Shown one piece after another: positions 22,200-33,659 of a stretch of DNA of 64,000 nucleotides. Source of the DNA: Nymphaea colorata (taxonomy: Eukaryota; Streptophyta; Magnoliopsida; Nymphaeales; Nymphaeaceae); NCBI RefSeq assembly GCF_008831285.2, contig NC_045147.1, positions 7,656,334 to 7,720,333 on the forward strand, given 5' to 3'. Each line of letters opens with the position of its first letter. Position 1 is the stretch's first letter. The notes below the pieces were generated by a model. The model was not told the origin of the DNA. It worked only from the letters and a program-made list of their open reading frames with translations, and did no database searches. The position numbers and the translations under genes are program-made.

Positions 22200-23872
22200 A
22201 GTCTAGACAGAATTTAAGATTATTGTGGTCAGTCAGCATTACAAATCTTCTTCCCGTGAGATAATGCCTCCATTTCCTAAGAATGCAATAGCCATTAGTT
22301 TCTTCTCGTAAGCTGATTTGGCACTGAAGGTTGATCCCATTACCTTGCTAAAGAAGGCCATAAGGTGCTGATTTTGACTTAGCACTGCGCCCACTCTCAC
22401 ATTAAAGGCGTCGGCTTCTACCACAAAGGTAAGTTTATAATCAGACATTTGTAAGACTGGCGTTGTTGTGCCCTTGTTAGCACATTGAAGGCCTCCTCAG
22501 CCTTCTCATCCCATCGAAATGCCCCCAGTCAAGGGTGCTGCTATTATTCCATACTTCTGAACAAATGTGCGGAAGTAACTTGTGAGACCTAGGAACCCCC
22601 TCAGCTCACGCATGGTTTGTGGCTGTCTCCAATCGCGGACCGCAGCCACCTTATCTTTTTCCATGCTGACCTGCCCTTCGTGGATCACATGCCCTAGGTA
22701 AAAACCTATCTAGTTTCAAACATGCATTTACTCATTTTTGCTTTGAGTGGATTCTTTCTTGCGCTGATAGGACTATGCATAGATGATAGAGATGCTCTTC
22801 TTCCTTCTTGCTATACACCAAAATATCGTCGAAAAAGACTAAGAGAAATCTGCACAGAAATGGCCAAACTATATTGTTCATAAATGATTGAAATGTGGCT
22901 GTGGCATTTGTCAACCCGAATGCCATGATAATGAATTCATAGTGCTCGTCATGGGTGACAAAAGTTGTTTTTGGTACATTCTCTGTAGTCACACGAATCT
23001 GATGATATCCTGACCATAAATCTAGCTTTGAGAAATGCACTCCTTTATGGAATTCCAACAAGTCATTGATAACTAGAATAGGATACTAGTCCTTCACAAT
23101 TATGGCACTGAGTTCCCTATAGTCAACACAAGATCGCCAGCTACCATCCTTCATCTTCACTAGCAAAGCGGGCGATGCAAATGGACTGTGGCTGGACCTA
23201 ATTACTCTTGATTTCAGCATCTCCTGTACCATACTTTCTTAGGCCTCCCTCTGTAGTTTGTTGTAGCAGTAGGAACCCCCTTTAATGGCAGCAGCACCCG
23301 AGTGTATCTCAATTTTATGATCGTGAACTCTGTTAGCGAGAAGATCCACTAGTGGCGTGAAGGCGTCTTGGAATTCTTGCAATAGGCAGCTCAGTTTTCC
23401 TGACCAATTCCCAATTGCTGCCGTTGGTGTGAATCTAATCGTCTCAGAGCTCCTCAGCCGACAACAGCAAGTAAGAAGAAGTTGTTCCCTTGAATAGCTT
23501 TAACATTGGTTCCTCTTCAATGGGCTTCTTTGTTGTTGCTTCCAGTGTGAAGGGTCCTTGGTCTTTGTTTCGAAAGTGCATTTTCATACTCACGAAGTCC
23601 CATATCACTTCTTTCAAGGTTCGCAGCCATTGAATGCCTAACACCAAGTCAGCTATAGTCATGGCTAAGGTGTATATCTCAACAGAGAATCGATGGTATT
23701 GGATTTCCAGCACTTCAAGGCTGCATTTACCCCCACACTTTAAGGTACTACCGTTGCCTACTACTACATCAAAAGCACGTTGATTCTCAATGTGGCATCC
23801 TAGTACCTTGGCTGATTTTTCCACAATGAAATTGTGGGTTCATCCTGTATCAACCAGCACACTCGTCCCTTC
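22200..23872 (-). pseudogene. Chromovirus protease, reverse transcriptase and RNase H, broken
   Basis: The protease active site VLVDTG is followed directly by an in-frame TGA (23840-23842) and then THNFIVEKSAKVLGC. Flap and tail features continue to LGIQWLRTL. The reverse transcriptase shows HFSKLDLWSGYHQIRV, MAFGLTNATATFQSFMN and the catalytic VFFDDILVYSK (about 22800), then LRGFLGLTSYFRTFVQKYG. RNase H is seen as EADAFNVRVGAVLSQNQ (Asp motif changed from the usual TDAS) and SAYEKKLMAIA. Frameshifts separate the blocks near 22700 and 22450. Block order and motifs are those of Ty3/gypsy pol. Confidence 0.92.
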
Positions 23873-25041
23873 AATCGTCCTTCTAAGCGCATAAGCTGGG
23901 GAACCTCATCACCTGCCAAGTCATGGAGTGAAATCTCTGGCAGACTCTCATTCACTGGCTCCTTGAATCTGCCTTCTTCTTCTTCTTCTTCTTCTTCTTC
24001 TTCTTCTTCTGCCGATTCGATTTCGTCTTCGGGCGCATCATCCTCTTCAACCAGATATATGTACAACCTCTTACGTAGCTGCCCTAGGGTCCATGGGCAA
24101 TCGTAATGAAAATAAATCCTCTTCCTCCTCTTGTCCTTAATTTGCTCAGGAGTCAATCGATGCACAAATGGCTTGGACGATGAATCCTTCTGAGTAAGCG
24201 CAGAGACAGTAGAACACTCTGCTTGCATAGGACTTCTGGGGTGGTACCCGCTCTACTGCCAAACCCGTCATGGTATTTTTCTTTTGCTGTCCGTGCCATT
24301 TCAAAGGTCTCAGTTCAAAGGTCTCAGTCAGGCTCCATGGTTTCCGGGCTTGGGCTTCTAGGCAGAGTTCCTCCTTCAGGCTTCCCACAAAAGCTCCAAT
24401 CAGTGCTTCCATCGGCTATCCTCTCACTTTGTTATTGATGTTTTCAAATCGTTCCTCGTATTCTAGCACCAATTGCATCTGCTTGATCTTGGAGAGTTCC
24501 ACATTGGTCCAGTCAACGCTTCAACAAGTGTCTTCCAATTTGGTTTGCCCTGGTGCGCTAGCATCCAACAGGGCCATCTGATAGTCAAACCTCCGGAATA
24601 TATCGATGCATGGTTGACTTGCTATTCGTTGTATACTCCTTGGCAAGAACTGCTCCGCTTTAAAAATCCAGCTCAACTGGTCTAAAATCTGTGGAACTCC
24701 ATCTTTGCCTACTTCCAAATGTTTCCCCCAAGTTCCGATGGTCCTTCATGTTCTCTCTTGCACTGATCGTCAGTTTTTGTTCATTTAAAGCTGGGAGTTC
24801 GAAACGTACCTTGCTGAAGGGCTTCTTGTCGTAATGCCGCTAATGTTTGTTGCTCAGAGAAGATGGCATTCAATCTGGTTTCAACTCCATCCATCCTCTA
24901 TTCGAGCTGTTGCATGCTTTCAGCTGCTGCTCCCAACACCTCCTCCATCCGAGCTCTGTTCGCCTCTATCACTGCCATGGCATCTCTGGCTGTCAAGCAT
25001 CTTTGATGGTTTTGAGCAACATCTCCCTGGTTATCGCCCAT
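23870..25041 (-). pseudogene. Chromovirus gag, broken
   Basis: The start MGDNQGDVAQNHQRCLTARD lies at 25041, immediately beside the primer-binding site. The N-terminal coiled region continues as EANRARMEEVLGAAAESMQ, then a TAG (24898-24900) and RMDGVETRLNAIFSEQQ. The capsid part is seen in LSWIFKAEQFLPRSIQRIA and LIGAFVGSLKEELCLEAQAR. Where the CCHC zinc knuckle is expected (about 24070-24130) only a degraded RIYFHYDCPWTLGQLRKR remains. An uninterrupted run of about twelve Glu codons (a GAA microsatellite on this strand, 23973-24010) lies between the knuckle and the protease. Confidence 0.85.
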
Positions 25042-25053
25042 GCTCTAATACCC
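25042..25053 (-). other. Primer-binding site of the chromovirus
   Basis: The minus strand reads GGGTATTAGAGC, a variant of the initiator-Met tRNA site TGGTATCAGAGC, directly against the LTR end at 25054. The gag ATG follows with no further leader. Confidence 0.8.
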
Positions 25054-25113
25054 TGTTAGCGTCTGCTAACACACACACGCTAATTGAAGCATAGCTTCCC
25101 CAAATGATGATTT

Positions 25114-25443
25114 TGTTGGGGAAACTTACGTTGCAGCGGAAGTTGCAAGCATGTAAGATCACCACTAGCTCTCGTCCCATGTAGAACTCGTCCCTGTAGA
25201 AAGCAGCAGAACAAGAGCAAGCAGAAGAGGAGGAAGAGTATGTTAGTTTTTGGGGTTTCCTTTTAAGTAATACTAAGTCTCGCTGGATATAAATAGCTAG
25301 CCCCTTAGGTTTTCCCCAAATCCAGCAGCGGTTAGAGTGAGTGAGAGATTTTAGGTAAGCATTAAAGCTTGTAACTGCAAGTGGGCCCCCTTGCAGTTAC
25401 GAGATGAATGGGTAGGGCTCTTGGCCACTACCACTACTCAACA
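25114..25443 (-). repeat. LARD-like element 3' LTR, 330 bp
   Basis: TG...CA ends. It is very similar to 30544-30905; the main difference is a missing segment of about 32 bp present in the partner (around 30698-30730). Confidence 0.93.
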
Positions 25444-25460
25444 TCTCCCACTTGGCCATG
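25444..25460 (-). other. Polypurine-type end of the LARD-like element
   Basis: The minus strand reads CATGGCCAAGTGGGAGA directly before the 3' LTR, at the place expected for the plus-strand primer. The same AAGTGGGAGA sequence precedes the 3' LTR in many plant copia elements, from general knowledge. Confidence 0.75.
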
Positions 25461-26379
25461 AGACTGCCAGTTTGCTTCCACTATATGTGGGTTTTTTTGA
25501 TCTTTAGTTACGAGGTTTTCCATAATTGGTTTATCTATCGTAACTTGAATTTTGTTCAAAGTTTGCAGCAAGGTTTTCCTTTCAATGGTTTTCCTTCGCA
25601 ACCTTTCAAGTATTCAATATATTTCACATTAGTTACCAGGTTTTCTTCATGCACAAATATTTTCATCGTAACATGTTAAAAACATAGTCGCATATGAACC
25701 AATGTTTACATAATAAACATCAAAAATTCTCTTGATAATAATGCTAGCAATCATGTACGTATTTGATACATACATATATATTCTCTTCTTGTTCAACAAT
25801 GAAATCAACCTGGATACTTTCAACCACCTCACAAAGAGGCAAACCAGGATTTTCTTAGCCTCATACGGGCTACATAAAGTGCTAGCAAACATATAAATAC
25901 ATCTTTGTTTCATTCATGTATCTGAAAGCAATTAACTGCCTTAAAACAAGGTCAACCTGAACCTTTTTAATGTGTACTGACAAGCCAAATTAAAAGCTTG
26001 TATCAAGTCCAACACATAAACCAATATATATTGAAAGCACATGATATACTTTTATTGTTTTCCACAATTACTTAACTCCTTTAACAATAGGAGTTCCAAA
26101 AGCATTTATACAATGCATTACGATGTGACAATCAATATAAAGCTTTCCAAGATAGCAAAGAGCATATTTAAGTGTGCTCCCACTTATCAAATATTTACAT
26201 AGTCATCAACCTGATTAGCAACTTCTAATATTTATTATGACTATTTAACAGAATGAGCAATTAACTTATAGTCTATCATACAAGCACTTTCATCTTGTAT
26301 AGTTTTCATCAATGTACTCTCTCATAGAAAGAATTTCATTTAACCCATCGAGGTTAATACATAGCTTTGACAACACATG

Positions 26380-26900
26380 CATGCAACAATAATTCAAATA
26401 TCTCCGTTCATGTATTCCACAAGATGATCATTAAGATCACTAATAAGCTTCAGTCGGACGCTTAATACCAAACTGATTCTTAATCGGTTTATTACCTGAC
26501 CGCTTATTAGCATATTTAATCGATCAAACTTGATCATCAAATGAATAGTCAGATTTTGTGCATGCAACAATGATTCAAATATAACCATGAAGCTGCTGAC
26601 TTTTGTGACTATTATCAATGTTTGAAGAATAAAGAATTGGACTCAGTTGGTTATTTTCCTAACTGATCCATAAATTGATCCAGACGGTTCATTACCAGAC
26701 TGATCCTCAGATGAATCTTGCTCAGTTGGTTCATTGCCAAATTGATCCCCAGTCGGTTTATTACCAGACTATTACCCAGTTGGTTCATTGCCAAACTGTT
26801 CCTCAGTCGGTTCATTGTCAGACTGATCTTCTGAATAAATCAGATCATCCAGTAGATCGCTATGATCTCCCACTGGATCATTGTCTTTGGTATTATTATT
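26380..26900 (-). pseudogene. Decayed acidic Asn-Glu-Pro-Thr repeat frame inside the LARD-like element
   Basis: The minus strand from about 26905 reads SCSNNNTKDNDPVGDHSDLL, then SEDQSDNEPTEEQFGNEPTG, two stops, and SGNKPTGDQFGNEPTEQ. SEDQSGNEPSGSIYG follows, and after an interval SGNKPIKNQFGIKRPTEAY. The unit is about 11 residues (QSGNEPTGDQF) and underlies the DNA repeats of CAGTYGGTTCATTGCCARAC type seen here. It could be a remnant of the acidic hinge between integrase and reverse transcriptase of a copia polyprotein or of a captured host gene. No family was recognised. Confidence 0.5.
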
Positions 26901-29900
26901 CGAACAACTAATTTCATGTAAATCTCATGCATAAAACATTGTATATCCTACCTTATTTAGGTATTCAATACATATGCATTTGGAAACACGTTATTTAACT
27001 TCTAGATATACACTTGACATGCATTGTATATCTCCCAAGATATCAATATGGATCTAGTTAGTGTGGATCTCATTATATCCATGAGTGTTATCTTACACTT
27101 CATGACAAGAAATTTAAATCAAATTCATTCTCAAACAAGAATTATCTTAATTGCATGCTAACATAGTTCGATCCACAAATGTACAAATAACATAACATGT
27201 TTGGATCTAATAGAAACAGGATATGGATGTTTAACCGTATATCCAAATATATGTATCCAAATCTGAATCACAACTGTATGTAAGTTGGATCTCAAGCAAT
27301 AAATAGATCCAGTTCCAAAAGTCACATGAATTCAGATTATATTAGCTTATATCCAAACTAGTAATATCAACAATACCATTGACAAGAATTTAAACACATG
27401 ATCCTCATTGAAATATTATACAATACGATTCAACAACTATCTTTAGATTGTTGCTAACCCATCTCTTTTTTGAGAAAAACCAGTTATCATGTACTAGCAC
27501 TTTTAGTGCTATAAAGCTTCAAATAAACACATTCTTGTCAATATGAATTTTGGTTCAAGAGTGTTATGTTACATCTTTTGAGCATGCTTGAAACAAATTC
27601 ATTTTATTAATAAAGAAAGCAACTGAAGCTTTATTCACTAGATCTTTAGAATGATCTTTGGATCCAGAATGACAACAAATATCACAATATGATCGGATCC
27701 AAAAGCAAACATGATAACATATATTGGAACCAAAGCAAATAGGATATGTATTTTTCATATATCCAACCAAATCAGTTTAGATTTTAAGCTAAACTTTATC
27801 AGTTCCAATATATAAATTCAGATTAAACCAGTAATATACACAATGCAACTAATCTTAATTTAAAACCAAAAATGATCCAAATAACATATTGTACAACATT
27901 ATTTCAACAACCATGTTTGGATCAAACAATACCCCAATTCTTGAACAAGGTGCAACAAGAAAAAAAAATTTTACCTTGAGATGATGCATGTCTGAATCCA
28001 TACTAATTCATCACCCAAATAAAATAAGTCTCCAAATAAAGACATTGCAAACTCATATGAGTTTCAGTTCAAGAGTGTTACATTACACCTCTTGAACATA
28101 CATTTAAACAAGTTCACCTCAACAATAGAGTAAATAAAGCCTTGTTCAATAGCACTCTAGAAAAATTTGAATTCATATATGCTAGTCATCTTTGATAAAG
28201 ACAAATAAAATTTCATGTACTAGAACTTATAGTACAATAAAACTTCAAATGAAAATATTTCATGATATATTGGACTCAATGTTAGTACAAATATCTAAGG
28301 CCAATGATCCAAACAAATTAATCTAGATCCAAGTCTGTCATGAGCTAATCACAATTCTATATGGATCTCACCACGTCTAAGAGTGTTGATTTACACCTCT
28401 TAGCATACCGACATACAATGATATATTCATTCTTTTTAACTAGGATAAACTCATAATAATATAATCTTTATCCCAAGAACATTGTTTCATAAAGGAGCAA
28501 TAGAAAATCATCTTATAGCACTATAGTGCTTCTCACATTGAAAATGTACAACTTGTGAAACCATTAGATCTAAAAAAATAATGCACATCATAACATGTTT
28601 AGATCTAATATAAACAAGATATAGATCTTGAACAAGTCAAATCAGCTCATGCTCCAAAAGAGTGCAACATATGATGTGAGAGCCAAAAATTCAACAACTA
28701 AATGGATAAGTTTTTATCACTTCTAATATCAACATGGACCCAAAATGACTATGAATATCCGTAAAGGATAACAACATATATTTGAACCAATATAAACAGG
28801 ATATGGATTTTTAACCAATATCCAAACAAATTTAGATCTGAATATGTCATGATTCAAACTGAATTCAAATATGGATCTTAAGCAACAATCAGATCCAAAG
28901 CAAAAATCCAAATGATTATTTAGATTCAGATCTTACCAATGTGGATCCACACACAATAATATCAGCAAGAGGATCCAAATTCAAATCCAATATAAACATG
29001 TTTCAACATAATATCCATATCCAAATACGACACAACATTTATAGCGCCATTGGGTCATGCACACACAAAGTAACAAAATTGCATAAGCACACAAACATGT
29101 TGGCATAAGCACACAAACATGTTGCTAACCATTTTCAGTTTTCACCAGTTTCGAGGCTCCCACTCTTGAAGTCATTTCTAAATTAATTCCATGACAAATA
29201 TATAACAACGATACATGGAAAGCAACAGGGAGAAGATCTTCAATACCATTTTAAGGTATCACTTAAAACAATCAAAACTCAATATTAAATTTTAAATCGT
29301 TTGGAACCCTTTTGCTGCAATTTTCGATCAGCTTGAGGGAACCTATATACAATTATACAAAATCTCTGTTTACATCCGAAATGCAAAACAATTTCTGGAA
29401 CCCTCTTTCAGAAATTTAGAATAACTCTGAGGGTATCATTACGGAATTTCGTATAAAATTCTAGGTTTCCACAGAAATAAGCTTTCACAAGCCTCTTTCT
29501 GAAAAGATTTCCAACAAAAATGGAGGATTTTCAGCAAAAATGGCAGCGGAACTAATATTTACAAAATATGACAGAGTTTCTGAACATTATGAGAAATGTG
29601 TGGACCAAATTTGTAATTTCAAAATTTTTAGTATCAATACCCCTCCGGATGAGTTTTCCTCATTTTTCTCGCTTGGTACTCTCTCTCCTCTCGCGAGAAC
29701 CATTTGCTAGGGTTTCACCCGCCCTCCGCCGCGTCCGGCTGACCAACGGTTTGAGCCGCCGCCTCCGGCCAATTTCCACCATTATCACGAGGAGATGCTC
29801 GTGCCACTTCAGAGAACAACCCTGATTCTTCCGGCGAGCAGCGAGCAAATGAAACCCCTCTGTTCGTTCTCAGAGGACCCGCACTCTGCTCATCCCTTTC

Positions 29901-30530
29901 CCTTGTCGGTAGCCACTACTCCCGTAAGTGAAAGGGCCACCGCGGGCCATGGTGGTGGCCTTTCCCCCCGCCACCCCCCCCCCCTCCCGCCCCCCTTTTT
30001 TTTGTTTTTTTTAATTAGGATTAAGGGAACAGGCCGTCGCCCCTCCTCTTCCGTGATGAAGGAGAGGAAGGGTCGTCGTCAGGCGGTCAGCAGGGAGGGT
30101 GTGCAGCCTTCCTTCTCTCTCGGTGTTTCTTATCTGAGACGGAACTAAAAAAAAGGGACGCTTGCCCTTTCTGCCAGTGAAGGCGTTCTCCACATGCTCG
30201 GTCATTGAAAAACAAAGAGGTTGACTGAAAAAAAAACGAAGTCCTCTTATTGATGCATTCTCTGTCCAAACCCTCTGCTATCTGTTCTTATTACAGCGTC
30301 TTCCTTTTAAGACACTTATATGCTTGGGTCAGAGATCTCGACACTGATCTTTGTTTCTCTTGAAACTCAGAGACAGAGCACTTAACACTAGCATGCTTTG
30401 CACATTCACAAAACATGATTCGATATACAGCTTGATACATACTTAGGCATTCACAGCATGATATATACATAGGTAATCATCATAGGCATCACAGAAGTCT
30501 GAAGGGACTTACTGAAATTCCAAGAACCTG

Positions 30531-30542
30531 GCTCTGATACCA
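30531..30542 (-). other. Primer-binding site of the LARD-like element
   Basis: The minus strand reads TGGTATCAGAGC, complementary to the 3' end of initiator-Met tRNA, one base inside the LTR. It sets the element on the minus strand. Confidence 0.9.
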
Positions 30543-30543
30543 C

Positions 30544-30905
30544 TGTTGGGGAAACTTACGTTGTAGCGGAAGTTGCAAGCCTGTAAGATCACCACTGGCT
30601 CTCGTCCCATGTAGAACTCGTCCCTGTAGAAAGCAGCAGAACAAGAGCAAGCAGAAGAGGAGGAAGAGTATGTTAGTTTTTGGGGTTTCCTTCTAAGGGG
30701 CTCCTCATGCGTAAATCAAAAGAACTGCATAATACTTAGTCTTGTTGGATATAAATAGCTAGCCCCTTAGGTTTTCCCCAAATCCAGCAGCGGTTAGAGT
30801 GAGTGAGAGATTTTAGGTGAGCATTAAAGCTCGTAACTGCAAGTGGGCCCCCTTGCAGTTACGAGATGAATGGGTAGGGCTCTTGGCCACTACCACTACC
30901 CAACA
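30544..30905 (-). repeat. LARD-like element 5' LTR, 362 bp
   Basis: It begins TGTTGGGGAAACTTACG and ends CTACCCAACA. Only a few substitutions separate it from the other LTR, so the insertion is much younger than the chromovirus around it. Confidence 0.93.
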
Positions 30906-31773
30906 GATTTCATTAACATTAGGGTTTAATGTGAAACTAGACAAATATATAGAGTCTCGACAACCTAATAGATCACATAAAAAAAGCCCTTAGTCCCAAC
31001 CCGATTGCATCAAGTTTGAGCTTAACAATTGGTGAACAAGGAAATATCACCAATGACGAGACTTTCCATAACTTTATAATTGGCACGTAAAACCGGCATG
31101 AATTCTTTCTTTTTCTTTAATTTTTTTTTTTTTTGCATAGTTGGAAAAATCACTGATCATACTCATGAATTGCCTAAGTTAGATTGGATAGTCCATGTCT
31201 TGGGTTACGAGTAGGGGCGAAGCTAAAAATTTTTTTTTCATAAGGAACTAAGCATATAGTTAACAAATTTTCAGTTGACCATAAGGCAATGACCCGGGCC
31301 TGTGGAGCTATCCTATACAATTGGATCTAGATCCACCCAAGTTCAACCATTAATTTAAGTTTTTTGAGAATGAACTTCGTGGGACATACACCCCACAAAG
31401 CCCGATGCACCCCTAGTTAAGAGCTCGGACCCTTGTGATCTAAGACTGAGATACAAAGGTATCAGACTGGATCATCTAACTTATTGGACGGTTGACTAGC
31501 CTCAAAATCATCTGATTCTGCATTATTCAAATCACATTAATATGATATGGTTTTCCAATACAAACTAGCTACTCAATCTAATTTTAAGCTTGAACCAATT
31601 CTATTGAATATGACGTAAAAAACAATCAATGGCATTTCCCACCCATTCGACCCTTCATCTCCACTTGCTTCAATGGTTTTCCCAGCATTAAGGGTGCAAG
31701 TCATTGGCATCGACCATTCGCCAGTGCTGTTAATCAACCAGCGATGCCATTTACCAATTACTGTTAGGTAGAG

Positions 31774-31786
31774 CTCTCTCTCTCTC

Positions 31787-31831
<45 letters not shown>
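31774..31831. repeat. (CT)n microsatellite
   Basis: Nearly pure CT dinucleotides with one interruption (CTCCTC). Confidence 0.97.
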
Positions 31832-31835
<4 letters not shown>

Positions 31836-32000
31836 TGTTCTGACCTCCATCAGCAATGAGATCTCCGAGGGCTCCTTACCAAGTAACCTTTTCAGGTCAA
31901 GGAGTTGAGGTCTTCATCAACCTCCAATCTGTTGACGGTTGCTGGAGGCACCCTCTTCTTCTCATTCTAAAGAAGCCTTCAAGACATGCGAAAGTCTCCC

Positions 32001-32104
<104 letters not shown>

Positions 32105-32255
32105 TTTAGTTTTTAGTTTCCATTAAACCACATATTGTTAGGTTCAAATCTTTGCTTGCTACCTTCGAAGTCCTACATGGTTGTGTAGGACAACTTTATT
32201 TTCAGTTTTCTTTTAAGGTTGTGTATGCATTTTGCTCAAAATCATGAAAGCTAAA

Positions 32256-32689
32256 TCTAGCACCCCAAAGTTTAGTTCCATATTAAAGATTGTGAGGGAA
32301 CTTCAAAGGCTTATAAGTGGGGTTGTTGAAATGGTTGGCTGTCTTAATTCGTAACCTTTTGTTGGAACCGAAATTGCTAGGATGCAGATTGGAATCTATC
32401 AGACTAGAGGCCTGAGCTCGGGTCATTATAGTGGTATCAAAGCATGGTTCAGCACTCTGGGCCCATAAGTGCAGGTGTGTGTGCCTTAAGGGGTTGAATT
32501 GTAACACCGCAAAGTTCAGTCTCATATTAAAGATTATGAGAGATCTTCAATAGCTTATAAGTGGGGTTATTGAAATGGTTGGTTGTCCTAGTTCTTAGTT
32601 ATTTTGGGGTTAGAACCAAAACTACTAGGGGGTGGGATGAGATCCGTCAGACTAAGGGCTTGAGCTTAGTAGTGAGTCAGGTTGTTACA
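32256..32689 (+). mobile_element. TRIM (miniature LTR retrotransposon), plus orientation
   Basis: LTRs at 32256-32430 and 32500-32689 share AAAGTTYAGTYYCATATTAAAGAT, GGCTTATAAGTGGGGTT and the TGTAACA/TGTTACA ends, which are worn at the left. An exact target duplication CTAAA flanks it (32251-32255 and 32690-32694). Between the LTRs lie only 69 bp: a primer-binding site TGGTATCAAAGCA beside the left LTR and a purine-rich CTTAAGGGGTTGAAT beside the right LTR. It has no coding capacity. Reverse-complemented copies of the same family occur at 39922 and 42391. Confidence 0.88.
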
Positions 32690-32694
32690 CTAAA

Positions 32695-33659
32695 AGTGAT
32701 ATCTTTGTTTTGATCTGATATTTGATTCTTTGTCTTGATGTAAATTATGTTCAATGCTAAGTTACTCTTGTTTATTGACTCTATTCCATCTTCCATGAAT
32801 CTTGCCTTTGTAGTGATGTTTATAAGTTTAAAATGTATTGTCTACTGCACTTGCTGATGGTCATCAACCCCATCCAACTTCCCCAAACCATCACTTGATA
32901 TTGAATGTATGCTATTTAAGAATGGAGTAGAATCAACATTCAATTATTCAAGTGATGGTGATGAATGCTTATGTGATCGTAACTTGTGCTCAATGAATTC
33001 TTACTTGATTGTATATAGAATAACTTTACTTATTATATAGATATCTTAAAACTTTTCATCAAATTTTATTAAAACTTATACTATAAAAATTTATAACTTG
33101 ACTAGGCCAACTTACCGAGTCAATTTTTGACTCAACAACCAAGTCATGGCCGATCTGAGTTCGAGTCATGGGTCTGCCAACTATGTGCTTTTATACTAGT
33201 CTTAAAATTAATGAATTCTTCTCAAAATGGGTTTCAATTTTGGCTTGAGCTTGAAAAATAAACCTTGCAAATTGATCATGAAACTACTATACTCTATTAT
33301 AAAGATTTTCTGCAAGTTGTTTGGTTCAATAATCTACAGTAATCATGTTAACATGATAAGATGGAATTAGACCTTTGGTTTTCTTTGCATGAATTGCTTT
33401 TTTCATATGAGTAAATTATCATATGAACAAAAATACATTATATTGAAGTCATGGAAAGCTTTTTTTCTTTTTCTTTGGGTAGGCAAAACGGTCAGGTACT
33501 GTCTCTTCATGATTTCCATTATCTAAGGGCTTAGCCTTTAGTGTCCTTGTCAGTTGAATTGGTCACTTATTGAGGTTATGTAAACACCCTAAATTTTTCA
33601 TTATATCCAATCATTATTTTACCCCTCACAATGTGATTTTTAACTAAGGGGTCGTCCCT
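32695..33659. other. Anonymous AT-rich DNA
   Basis: No gene, element terminus or strong repeat was recognised. The last 80 bp before the triplicated repeat begin TGTAAACACCCTAAATTT, which might be a decayed LTR start. Confidence 0.35.

Larger units (their letters stand above)
25114..30905 (-). mobile_element. LARD-like non-autonomous LTR retrotransposon nested in the chromovirus LTR
   Basis: The LTRs are 25114-25443 and 30544-30905, both TGTTGGGGAAACTTACG...CAACA. They are flanked by the exact target duplication GATTT (25109-25113 and 30906-30910). The minus-strand primer-binding site TGGTATCAGAGC abuts the right LTR. The polypurine end CATGGCCAAGTGGGAGA abuts the left LTR, an arrangement common in plant Ty1/copia elements. 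The 5.1-kb interior shows no gag, protease, integrase or reverse transcriptase motifs. It is AT-rich with recurrent GGATCYAAA-type motifs, one decayed acidic-repeat frame (26380-26900) and a GC-rich block (29650-30150). This is what defines a LARD, a long element moved by proteins of another. Confidence 0.88.
20352..31027 (-). mobile_element. Ty3/gypsy chromovirus, complete ends, split by a younger insertion
   Basis: The ends TGTTAGC...TAACA and the exact target duplication ATTGG (20347-20351 and 31028-31032) define one insertion. Read on the minus strand it runs 5' LTR (right side), primer-binding site, gag, protease, reverse transcriptase, RNase H, integrase with chromodomain, polypurine tract, 3' LTR. 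Removing the 25114-30905 insertion leaves about 4.9 kb, small for a gypsy element and in the range of compact chromoviruses such as the Reina group; that clade call is inference. Several stops and frameshifts show that it is dead. Confidence 0.93.
25054..31027 (-). repeat. Chromovirus 5' LTR, split by the LARD-like insertion
   Basis: The LTR pieces are 25054-25113 and 30911-31027, about 177 bp after removing the insertion and one copy of its GATTT target duplication. Compared with the 254-bp partner it carries a deletion of about 75 bp and many substitutions. Both pieces align in order with the intact LTR at 20352. Confidence 0.92.

Noticed and set aside
23834-24106. Plus-strand frame with poly-Ser
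   Set aside because: Antisense to the poly-Glu stretch of gag (GAA repeat); a shadow frame.
29795-30148. 117-codon frame in the GC-rich block of the LARD-like element
   Set aside because: It crosses poly-C and poly-T runs, has no recognised motif and overlaps minus-strand frames of similar length.
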